Source of the DNA: Pelagomonas calceolata
Lineage: Eukaryota; Sar; Pelagophyceae; Pelagomonadales; Pelagomonadaceae
DNA: 64,000 nt
Reading direction: 5' to 3'
Assembly: GCA_918797485.1 (NCBI GenBank)
Contig: CAKKNE010000003.1
Coordinates: 3,410,001-3,474,000 of the forward strand
Program-made: the position numbers and the translations under genes
Part shown: piece by piece, positions 1-11,200 of the stretch
Layout of the letters: each line of letters begins with the position of its first letter
Numbering within the stretch: position 1 is the first letter of the stretch
The notes under the pieces: generated by a model
Told to the model about the DNA's origin: nothing
The model's database searches: none
The model's input: the letters and a program-made list of their open reading frames with translations, nothing else

Positions 1-1362
1 ATCGAAAGCACCATCCCAAGATATGCGTGCACGATCGAGGACCGAGCATGATCTTGCAACGAGGGATACGGTAGGCGGAAGCGGTGATAATAGAACGAGA
101 GCGGCTTTTCCGATGTGCGCTAGAAGTCTGCACGGCACTGAAGCAGATGGTACACGTAGAAGCCGAACAGTTCTACAAGTCCCTGGGAGTGTGCAATAGG
201 AAACACCACTTTCAAAGCCAACGGCACAAAGGTCTAGCGCTGGGGCAAATGTAGTGAATGTAGTCAGGTATGTGTCTGTTTGGCATGAGTAAATTTGGAT
301 TTGGTAAGCAGGAGGTTCCTGTTGCTTGATACCCAGAGCGCATGACCAAGATAGTTTGAGACATGGTGGCTGCGACACGCGATTACTGGCCATGCCACGG
401 ATTATTGGAGGATTTGGCAAAGTTGCTACTTCAAGGACATTTGACGTGTCCCAGTAAAAATGACTGGCGCCAAGCGCACGAAGGTCGATGCTACAGTGCA
501 TCCTTATACCGCACCTTGTATCTGCCGGAATTCCAAGCACTGCAACAGTATCACCAATGGGTAGAGTTTGCTCACTGGCCCGTCGTTGTAATCTTTGAAA
601 TGATGCCACTCCCTCACAACGTCCTTCTACATACTTTCGAGACTTGAGCTTTAGTGATGCAAGCACACTGCATGCATCCGTCTCATTGGGAAGGCTGAGA
701 GTCACTTCATTGCTTCCCGCTATGCACGAAAGCAGAGTTGGTGGTTCTAAACCAGTAAACCAACGCACAGGTGACGATTTGGCTGATTTGACAGTCTCAT
801 TTCCAGAGAGACCTTCGCCTGCACCAAAGGATTCTGTCTGAAGTGTGATCAGGTATTCTGTGTTCATCAAGAATTGTGGGAATGCCGCCAGGAGTGCCCG
901 TGTGCCGTTTTCACTTGTGAAATTGCACCACTTCAGAGTGGTCCTGCTTTCCGGCTCAGTTTCTACGTTGCCAGTTCGCGATATACGTTGCCAGCTCGCG
1001 ATATACCGGATGTCTGATTGCTGATCTGGTGCTGTCACATCAGTTGAGACACTTGGGAAAGCTTCGCAATCCCACAGTATGCAAACATTTCGACCCATGC
1101 CCAGAACCGATGGAGCTGGCGGTGGCGTTAATATTATAATTGATGTTTTGGCATAAGGTACTTGCCCCAACTTATCGGCCAATCGAAACATATACTGAGC
1201 GCCTCGCACGGGTAAGCATACCTCCCAGCCTTCTTTCAAGGAGTGCACATTCTCCCATTGCGCCTCGCCGGGCAGCCGCGTCTGCAGCATGGGCTCCTCC
1301 GGAGTATCTTGAGCCTGAAAAAACACGGTGCCGGCCGCTAATCGTTCCACAATCAATCGCAT
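1..1362 (-). CDS. FN3-repeat-like protein, N-terminal part; runs off the left edge
   Basis: The minus strand is open without a stop from 1398 to base 1. The first ATG in this frame is at 1362, giving 454 codons with no end in the window. The product reads as tandem immunoglobulin-like beta-sandwich units. A region near residues 45-80 has the fibronectin type III pattern of a Trp, a Gly turn and then QYMFRLADKLGQ, followed by the linker LTPPPAPSVLG. Further FN3-like linkers occur downstream (for example ATLPNPPIIRGMASN). Many Cys residues are scattered through the last 150 residues. No signal peptide is obvious at this ATG, so an upstream exon may exist; a possible acceptor lies near 1375-1385. 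The gene is divergent from the dynein-2 gene and has similar base composition. FN3 proteins can be flagellar or extracellular; I cannot choose. The call of a real gene is firm from the long open frame and its composition; the family call is moderate. Confidence 0.65.
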   Translation of the reverse strand, partial: MRLIVERLAAGTVFFQAQDTPEEPMLQTRLPGEAQWENVHSLKEGWEVCLPVRGAQYMFRLADKLGQVPYAKTSIIILTPPPAPSVLGMGRNVCILWDCEAFPSVSTDVTAPDQQSDIRYIASWQRISRTGNVETEPESRTTLKWCNFTSENGTRALLAAFPQFLMNTEYLITLQTESFGAGEGLSGNETVKSAKSSPVRWFTGLEPPTLLSCIAGSNEVTLSLPNETDACSVLASLKLKSRKYVEGRCEGVASFQRLQRRASEQTLPIGDTVAVLGIPADTRCGIRMHCSIDLRALGASHFYWDTSNVLEVATLPNPPIIRGMASNRVSQPPCLKLSWSCALGIKQQEPPAYQIQIYSCQTDTYLTTFTTFAPALDLCAVGFESGVSYCTLPGTCRTVRLLRVPSASVPCRLLAHIGKAALVLLSPLPPTVSLVARSCSVLDRARISWDGAFD

Positions 1363-1521
1363 GATTGAACAGGCGCTGTGGATACGATACACGCGCGGTC
1401 ATATCCGTCGCAAGTTGTACTATGTCCAGCGAAGGGTCCAACTAATGCAACTTATCCCCGCCACTGGTGTGTATAAGTGCCAGTGTATATAGGAAGCCTC
1501 AGTTAAAGGGTATAGGATACC

Positions 1522-1544
1522 GGGGGGGGGGGGGGGGGGGGGGG
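1522..1544. repeat. 23-nt poly-G run
   Basis: An uninterrupted run of 23 G lies in the spacer between the FN3-like gene and the dynein-2 gene. It could form a G-quadruplex on the plus strand or mark a replication or sequencing trouble spot. Similar runs occur at 18599-18612 (G) and 19014-19028 (C), only in the first 22 kb. Confidence 0.9.
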
Positions 1545-1607
1545 TAATTTCCGAGTCATCCTTTCAAAGTTCCGAGTCAAGTCAACTTGCCAGTGAAATT
1601 GAATCGC

Positions 1608-1647
1608 ACCGTCACCGTCACCGTCACCGTCACCGTCACCGTCACCG
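1608..1647. repeat. CCGTCA hexamer microsatellite
   Basis: About six and a half tandem copies of the hexamer ACCGTC/CCGTCA, followed by dispersed GTCACGGTG words up to about 1720. The rest of the 1363-2249 spacer holds repeated TTCAAG words (near 1743, 1848 and 1879) and no gene that I can support. It must hold the promoters of the two divergent genes. Confidence 0.9.
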
Positions 1648-2249
1648 GCGTCCGAGTCACGGTGTCAGTGACTCTCGGCGGGCCCAATCGCACCATTGGC
1701 CGTCACCGTGACCGGCGGGCCCCGGGCCCGGCCCGGGGTCCTTGAACTTGAAGTTTTTATGAGCCTGATCATGATAGAAACATTGGAGGTAGAGACTAGT
1801 CGCCCATTCTAATCCTTCGAGCACGTCACGGTCTTATATATGCGTGATTCAAGTTCAAGTTGGATCATGATGTATGAAGTTTCAAGTTCAAGTTCAGACT
1901 GCAGTCACGGTGGCCGCTGCGGGCCCGATCCCACTGCAGGATGTGGCGGCCGCGGTGCGCTCGAAACCTCGGGTGCCCGGGGCCCGAATAGTCACGGTCT
2001 CCCGGGACTTGTAGCCTGCACTGGCAACCCCCGCAGCGGCCCATCCCTATGCTTGGTTTTGGAGGGTTAATAGCCAGTTTCTTGGGAGGAAGTGAATCCC
2101 CGAGCGCCAACTATAGCTATTGATATAAATGATTATGCCCGTGTACTCATCAGGAAGCCGCCGGCCTGGTCGGTTTTACAACTACAACTACCCCACATTT
2201 AATCTATCTTACTAACCGGCAGCATTCCCGCGGTAGCATTTGAACTGCG

Positions 2250-5200
2250 ATGACAGACAATCGTCACGCGTACTTCATCCGCTGCATATCCGCAATCTCA
2301 GGAATAGGTCCTAATCCCGTATTTGACAGCCTTGATCCACTTGCAGCTTTTTTGGATGATCCCTCATGTACTGTACTTCGAGCCTGGGTGCGCGAAAATG
2401 GAACGGTCCTTTTGTCGACGCTCTTAACAACAGAGGAAGCAGTAGCATCAACGACGGCTTATCTACAAAACGTTTTATATTGTTCAGTGAATTTTTAATA
2501 AACAAAGATCCCGAATGAGAAAGCATGCCTAGGTTGCATTCGTTAAGCGTCTAGCTGTGTCTCTAAACGCGAACAACTTGACTTCAGCCGTATTGCCGTG
2601 CGTGTCGGTGTTTGAGTAGCTAAAAAACCATTTTTAAATTTCAAAGCCTCGTTTCAGACTCTCACTTGGACGTTTTGGAGCAGCAGTCTCACTGCATGAG
2701 GTACTAAAAGAACTGTATTGCCCGATTCTCTTGTGCGCCGAGGACCCGGAATGCATTCCTCAAAGCGCAAAAGGTCTACTTTTTAGACTTGAGCACTCTT
2801 TGGGCTCCTTCACTGGCCTTCAGAATGACAACCCAGAGGCGCCGAACTGTGTGTGAATATCGTTTTTAGAAAAAACGTCAACATTCTACTAACTAGATGT
2901 CTCCCTCCCTTGAGTCCTTTGTCAACATCAAGTCGGTGATTGACGAAATTGACCTTTGGAACAATACGCGATCATCAATGGGCTTCGATGGTGATCTTAT
3001 TCATAGCGTTGCTAGTGCGCTTGAGCCATTGCGGAAGTGGTTCGACACTTTGGAAATGCCCCCGTGGTCGCAAGCAGGTGAGTTTATAGACCAGGTTATG
3101 GACAGCCTAGATCGCATCTGGAAAGCGGAGGGTCGTGGATCACAAGTGTAATGCCCCAGTCCCTAATCATGAGTTTACCATATGCACCAACAGGTACCCC
3201 GAAAGCCGCATGCGCCATCTCCTGGATATCATGAGCAGTACCGTGGGTCAAAGTGTGCAGCGTGAGCTTAGGGCCATCGGCATCTGGGAAGAAGGATTTG
3301 CAAAGGTCCGGCCAGAACTAATTTCAGGTCTTCGTCTGTGCGAGAGCTGGTGCAAGGCATGCGAAGAGTTGATATTCCTCTGGAAGGACAATACCGAAGG
3401 GCGCTCTTGGGTTGGCTTTGACTATAAAGATGAATTTGTGTTGCTATTAGGACACCGGCTACAAGAAATACTCACACTCCGTCAAACGCGCGAAGAGTTA
3501 AGTCGTCTACTTAGTGGAGATTTTGACACGGAGAATGATCAGAAGCAGATGCAAAATGCTCGCAGTGCAACTTTGGTAGGCTCGCTGGGCAAGTATTTTG
3601 CTGGGATAGACCCTCTGCTGTGCAGTCACCACACCGACTCTGCCTGGTCTTCATTTCAGAGCGACGATGCAGTCAAAGAACTTTTGAAGTTCAAGTATGA
3701 TGTACTTAGGCATAGAGCTGTGGAGAAATATGAAAAATCGCTAGCTCCATTGGATTTCCAGATTGCAGCTAATTTTAGGCAGATGATCTCGCCATTGCAT
3801 GAGACCCCACTCCCTCTCCTGCACGAACTTCGGCAATTTAAACATTTGCTTTCGAGATGCAACATTCGCAGAGCACTTGTCAGTGAACGGGAAGCCCTGC
3901 TTCACCAGCTGGTCGATATGATCGAAAATATGGGAGAAAACTTTCATGTATTAATTCATGACGCAATTTGGCTGTGCGTTTTACATGTCCAGATCTAATG
4001 TTGTTACATTAGGCGACCAGTGGGCTGGAAAAATATTCTTGCCTATTGGGCAAGCATGTCAGTGGGATTTTACGTGCCAGGCAAATTTCCTTCCACATTC
4101 AAGATCTTTCTGAGGGGAATGCGCAACTCTTTGGAGACCTTGAGCACGCCAAAGTGCTACTGAGTCTAGGTAGCGAGTTGCAATCTAGATGTCGGAAGAC
4201 AGAGCATGAGCTCTTGGGCGAATGGATTGCAGAGGTCAAGAATGAATTGACAAGTAGCGAGGCTGGCATGTGCACGAAGGGCAAGCTGATGGAAATTTCT
4301 CAGGAGGGCTTACTTATTGTCAACTACTCTTCACGTCTCGTCCAACTACTCCGAGAAGTCAGGCAGTTGACTGAACTAGGTGTGACTGTCCCAGATAGCA
4401 TTAAACAAGCCGCCAAAGATGGTGAGCAATACTATCGATTTGGAGTCGTGCTAAAAAAAGTGGCTTCTTTTTTCAATAGTATGGATACACAGATACTTAA
4501 GACTCAACGCCCAATGCTGTTGAATGCCCTCATGGCATTTGAGGAAATTGTCGAGAAACGCAACACTCATGGAGGGGTCATCGAGTGGAGGACACCAACA
4601 GAGTATGAACGCTACGTTGAGCGGCTCCAGCAAGCAGCAACTAAGCTCGCACATGAAAACCGCCAGCTTCGGCACATTCATCATGAGCTTTCTACCAGTG
4701 TGGTGCTGCTCATGGACATTGACATGCTTAAGCACCGGAGCAAATGGAAGCAGCATTGGCTAGAGATTGTGGGCAGGATAAATGTTCTTTCAGACCGATA
4801 CCCTCAGGATCGAATGCGCAAGTGGGTGATACACTGGGACCATCAGGTCTACAAAGTGCTGGAGGCTGCATATTGTACTGGCTTGGAAACCCTCAATGAA
4901 TCCCTTCAGCTCCCAGAGAGTTTAAAAGTTGAGCTTGGCTTCTTCTCTAGTTCAGAGCAGATGCCCCTTCAACTTAAGCCTAGTGTTGAGGAGATCCGCT
5001 CAATCTATTACCATGAGCTAAAGAAGTTTGTATCAGCTCCCAGTGCATTTAAAGGGCTTAATGGTAGCAACGAAGTCCCTATACGGTGCCTTGATATCGA
5101 ATTCCTGCCCCCAGATTACAAAATAAAAAAATAGGTTTACACCAAAATGGCAGGATCGAATACTCAATCACTAGTTCGCGTCTACATCAAGGCGGAGTTG

Positions 5201-8200
5201 TTGTTTGTTGAACTTTGTAATCTGCTGGAGCAATATGAGTCTTGGAGTAGTCTATGTGCCACGGCGGACCTCGATGCTGTGGTTGAGCTATGTTGCAGCT
5301 CACCAACTTTGTTCGAAACAAACTTCAGAGCGCTCCGGGACAAGCGCCGAGCAGCAGAGAGACTACCTGACTTCATAAAGGTTGATTGTATATGTGTGAG
5401 CCTGGGACCTCTGAAACTAAGTCTTGAAGACAATTTTCAACGTGCCTACGAGACCCTGCTGCTGGTCCTTAAGAGAACCATGACCAATGATATAAACGAG
5501 GTAACACATTTGATTACTGATTTCGCTCCATTGTATATTACCAATAGGTCAAAGCATACCTAACAGAGTCCACAGAAATGCTTTCCTCACGACCCCAGTC
5601 TGTTGAAGACATCACCATCGCTCAAAAGAACTGGCGAGAGATTGATGGTCGTCGAGATAACATGCAAGCAAAGAGCAAGGGGCTCTTGGACCTTGGATCA
5701 ATTCTCGGTCTGCATGCAACTGGGACTCACACTGACACTGCCAGCCTTTCTGGTAAAGCAAGCAGTCTTTCAGCTCGCTGGACCGCATTCACTGATCAAA
5801 TGGAAGCCTTCAATGAGATGATTGAGATCCAAAAGGGCACACTCAAAGCTCGACTTGAGGAAAACGTGATCGAACAAAATCAAGCCATAGATAAATTCGC
5901 GGAGCGGTGGCGGGCACTTAAACCTTCAGGTCTTGAACTTTGGGATCTTGATAATGTCCGTAAAACCTTTGATGACCTCAACGAGCCAACTTGCCGCGTC
6001 CTCAAGAGACAGATTGATTACTTTTGATAACTTTTTGTTTGGTACTAGGTGGAAAGCCCAATTGCAAGATTTCAAAGATCGAGCTGATGAGCTAGTAGAG
6101 CATTTTGTCAGCTTCAATATGCCGGTGCCGCCACGATTTGATGGGCTTTCGGTGATTGAATTAGAGATCACAATGTCATCAACTTCTTGGTCCCTGCTAA
6201 GGGATTACCTCAGTGAACTTGATTTGCTTGAAAAACAGGACTGGATCAGTTTCCGGGGCAATATGCATCTGCTACATGACTTGGCAATGAGTTGGAGCGA
6301 CAAGGTCAAAGAGAGAATTGTTGCTGGGCAGGCGGATGCTGTCATGTTGCACCTCTCATCACAATTAGAACGCATTAAGGCTGCAGCAACCACTCTAAAG
6401 TACTGTCACGGGAAAGATTTTAAGGATGAGCACTGGAGTGCCTTGCTTCAGGGTAAGCTTGGTCTCGGGAAGGAAATTAGGCTGGAGTCACTGACCGTTG
6501 GCCACTTTGTGGCTGCCTTGGACAAAGTTTTAGAACCAGCTCTTCTTGTATTTGTCAAGGAGCTTCAGGCTCAAGCACAAGGTGAAGTCCTGGTCCGTGA
6601 CGCACTCCAAGAGCTCTCCGTGTGGTCGCAGACCGCTGAATTAAGTCTTGTGGAGTACAAGGAGCAGGGCAGGAAGACTATGCTCGTCAAAGACTGGGGA
6701 AGAATGTTCTTGGATTTGGGCGACAAGCAATCTCTACTCTCTTCTCTGAAAGAGTCCCAATTCTATCGTGCTTTTGAAAGCATCGGTAAGTGGAGCAACA
6801 TAGCATATGCCATACCCCACACTATTGCTAATTCAGGCGCAAGTTACGAGACTAAAATGTCCAATCTTGACTTCGTTCTCCATGCGCTTAACACGGTACA
6901 GAGGAAATGGGTTTACCTTGAGCCTATATTTGCCCGAGGAGGCCTTCCAAATGAGAGTAAGCGTTTTCGGGGCGTGGATGAGGACTTCCGAGAGATAATG
7001 TGCCTTGTAGAAGTAGATCAAAAATTGTTTTCAACTGCGTTTCTTGAATGGGCTTTGTGGTTTCATGCGTCCATCATTCGTGCCTCTCAGGTTCAATCTG
7101 GTTGACCCACACGTGCATCATGACATCAAAAGAACCTTGCAGACAATGCTGGAACAGCTTGAATGGTGTCAAAAGGCACTGTGCAATTTCTTGGAAGAAA
7201 AAAGGGCTAAATTCCCACGATTTTACTTTATCGGGGATGATGATCTCCTGGAGATTCTGGGACAGGCCCAGAATCCGGCAGTGATTCAAGCGCATTTAAA
7301 AAAACTGTTCCAGGGTACAACTACAGTACGGTTCAATAAAACAATGACAAAAATCCAGAGCATGGTCTCGGCAGCCGGTGAGGTAGTTGACCTGGATCAT
7401 GCTGTGGCAACCTCTGACCGGGTCGAGGACTGGCTCTCGGCCTTTGCCGACGAGATGAAATCCACTCTTGCTTCGCTACTGGCTTCCTACTTACTATCAT
7501 TGACGAAGACAGGCGAAGTAAACTTTGAAATGTACCCTTCGCAAGTCATGTGCATCGGAGAATTGGTGCAGTTTACCGACAGTGTTGAGTCATCTATTGG
7601 GAACGGTTTCACTGATTTGCTTATCAAGGTCAAGTCTCAACTTGCAGCTCTTACAAATCAGGACTTATCGGCAATGCCAGTGGTGCAGATTAAAGTCAAA
7701 GCCCTTGTTATGGATCTAGTACATAACTTGGGTATTTTAGAACATCTGGATTCCGCCAGATGCTGTCACGTGCACGACTGGGCTTGGCGCAAGCAGCTGC
7801 GATATTACGTGAGAAATATGAAATATATTGCAGCAAATGTCTGTATGTCAGATGGCGCCTTTTTGTACACCTATGAATATCAAGGAAATGCAGCGAAACT
7901 TGTTCACACACCATTGACAGATAGATGCTACCTAACATTAGTACAGGGAATGCACATGGGTTTTGGCGGCAACCCGTACGGTCCAGCTGGCACCGGAAAG
8001 ACCGAATCTGTTAAGGCTCTTGGTAATGCCTTTGGTAGGCAGGTCTTGGTGTTCAATTGTTTCGATGAGTCACACCAACTTCTGACAAATAGAGGCTTTA
8101 TGTTTCTCAATGAGATTGAGGCACTTCATAGCTCGGGCTTGCTCTTTGCAACCTACGAATGGTCATCCAAGAAGCTGCTATATGCGGGTTTGACCCACCT

Positions 8201-11200
8201 CGTAAAGACAAGGGACACAAATAGGGAGATGGTTGAGTTCATATGTCCCAACGAGGCCAGTAGCTCCTCTGGCGAGGAATGGTGGGGAAATGGCATATCT
8301 CTTGTGGTTACCCCGGATCACAACATGGTAGTGCAAGATAGTTTGCTGGAGAGGGAGACTCTTCGTGCAGAGCCCTTTGCTTCAAGAATGCAGCAGCCAG
8401 AATGGTACATGAAGAAAAGTGCTGTTGAATTGTCCAGAAGTCACACTCGCCTTCAATTTCTGACTTGCGCGCGGGAGGGCATCGATGTGCCAAAGAACTC
8501 ATCATTGGCACAGTATATTGATGCAAAACTTAAGTCACTTCGCATCGACCCTAGAAAGGAAAACCGGGTGGTGGCATTCCTGGAGTTCTATGGCTTCTGG
8601 CACGATAATAGTTTCGTCATTTTCCGTGAGAACAAAAAGGCATGTGCTCTCTGTAGCTACGCATGTAAGCAGACCGAAATGGAATTCCTAAAAAAACGGT
8701 TAACGCTTCTGGGGGTAGCATTTCATATCATTGTGATTGGCAGAGGATGGCACATATATATTGATGACTTGCACTATTTGTCCTGCTTTGTCGTCAAGCT
8801 TGGGCGATGTTGCCAGCAAAACCAAATTGTTGGGCACTGTCAAGTGACCGACTCGGGCGAACTTTCCCAGGTCGAGCAAAATAAGACATTAAGAACTTTT
8901 AGCAAATACACTGATATGAAAGCCTGCGCATGCAGAACCTCTGATGGAGATGACGCGCGATGTATTGGTGTATATTTTAGCCTTTTTGTTGGTGATGTCC
9001 ACTGCAGTCAAGTGCGTCTGATATTCTCCCGATGCCAACTGCCAAGCGACCTGGAAGGCCAGATGTTGGGCCTGGTAGGACAGTCACTACAAGATCTAAT
9101 GCCTAAATACATTTCAATGCCTTTGGTATGCTACCCTTTTGCTATTCGAACTCGGGGGTGGAATAACTTCTCTAGGATGGCCTCATTTTTATCAAACGAG
9201 GATGCGGAGCCGTCACAACGGCTATTAATCAATGTGAACAATACCCAGACCTGTGCTTATAACAGAGAAAGATTTGTAGAAAAAACAACCAATAAGCCTG
9301 GCGAAATTCGCCCTGGACTGTTGTTAAGGCAGCTGCCCTGCTGGGTCTTTCACCTCACAAGATCAAAAGCAAGAGCAGTCCTGACCGGCATCTGCGTCGC
9401 CTACGGCCATCATTGTGGGACTCAAAGTAGTATCCAAGTCGTCGGAGATAGGATTCGTGATCAACTCGTGTGTCTTGCCTTGCATGCCGGGTGGTCAACG
9501 CATTTCACTTATGATGGCTGCAACAGCCGTGAGTCCCACCCACCAAGTTCAGATACCTGGTGTGTCGTTTATCTCACAGATATGTGTTGTTTGGATGCAA
9601 CAATTCACACCAGAAGTAGTGAACACTCACTTACAACAATTGATCACGCACGCAGGAACGGATTGGCAATTCCATCAAAGGTACGAACCATCAAATATAC
9701 AGGGCAAACGTGGTGTGTTAATGTTCCAAAATATCATTTTGTAGTTGTGCGTCGAGCACGAAGAGATGCCCAAGGACGAGTAGTTCTGGCCTCAGTGCCA
9801 ACGATTCAAGGAAACTGCGATGAAGGCATCGACTTTCATAGCATGGGGCGCATCTTCATAGGCTTGGTGAAATGTGGTGCCTGGGGATGCTTTGATGAAT
9901 TCAACCGGCTGAAGGAAGACCAACTCAGCGCAATTTCACAGCAGATCCAAGTAATCCAGGACGCGATTAAGGCACGCGCGCCCGTCTTGAGTCTGGTGGG
10001 CAGAGAAATAAATGTCGATTTCAATGCTGGCATATTTGTGACTTTGAATCCTGCCGGTAAGGACTATGGGGGACGATCCCAGATTCCTGATAACCTTAAG
10101 GCCCTTTTTCGTCCCGTTGCCATGGGTCGACCGGACAATGAATTGATCGCCGAAGTTTATTTACAGACAGAGGGATTCACTCAGGCACGTGGCCTTTCAA
10201 AAAAAATAGTGTCCCTATTTATGCTAAGCAAGCAATTATTGAGCCGGCAGCGCCATTATGACTGGGGCCTGAGAGCATTAAAAGCTGTTTTGAATACTGG
10301 AGGCAAACTTCTGGTACAAGCACGAGGAGAAGCGCAGGTGAGTGTCGGGATGGAAGCAGAGCTGCTCATCAAAGCAGTGCGCATAAATACACTTTCGAAG
10401 CTTACATTCAGCGACACATCTTGCTTTCTAGCATTGATTGGGGACATATTTCCTGGTGCGGAATCAAGCGATGTGGCTGGTGGGGAGTTGGAAGTAGCAA
10501 TCCGGAAGGTTATGCAGAGCAAGCCTTTTTCCTTGACTCTAGACGAAACACAGATTTGCAAGATGCTGCAGCTCAAGGAGGCCCTGGACCAGCGAATGGG
10601 TTGTGTTGTGGTTGGTCCTTCTGGATGCGGCAAGTCAACAGTCTGGCGTGTCCTCAAGGCGGCCTTGATTGAAGGTGGTCAGGCTGTTCAAGTACATGTG
10701 ATGAATCCCAAAAGTATGCCAAGACAGCAACTTCTTGGCGAGATGGACATGGACACCCGTGAGTGGACTGATGGCGTACTGACAGACGCAGCGCGCAATG
10801 TAGTCAAGGCACCAGCTGAGGTGCGTTCCTGGATTGTCTGCGACGGAGATGTTGACCCAGAATGGATCGAGTCTCTAAACTCGGTTCTCGATGACAACCA
10901 CTTGCTGACACTGCCCAGTGGCGAAAGAATTTCCTTCGGTGGCAATGTAAATTTCCTCTTCGAGACACATGACCTTCGTTTTGCGTCTCCTGCAACAATA
11001 AGTAGGATGGGAATGATATTCCTCGCCGATGAAGACACCAATAAAAAACGACTCGTTTCAAAGTGGCTGTTGAGTCAAGATAATGCCAACCGTAGTCATC
11101 TTGCAGGTTGGCTTGAAGACATCTTTTACAAAGCGCTGGACTATCTTGTACGCATGCGCTCTTTTGTTGTAGAAACAACACTTGTAGGCACGATTTTGAA

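Noticed and set aside
363-841. Plus-strand frames at 363-647 and 644-841
   Set aside because: They are antisense to the 454-codon FN3-like frame, which has better composition and motifs.
8058-9815. Reading the dynein insertion as an unspliced intron or a lineage-specific loop
   Set aside because: It is in frame with no stop over 1,758 bp, lacks fitting GT-AG ends at the exact junction, and carries intein splicing blocks at both ends. The other introns here are 46-65 bp.
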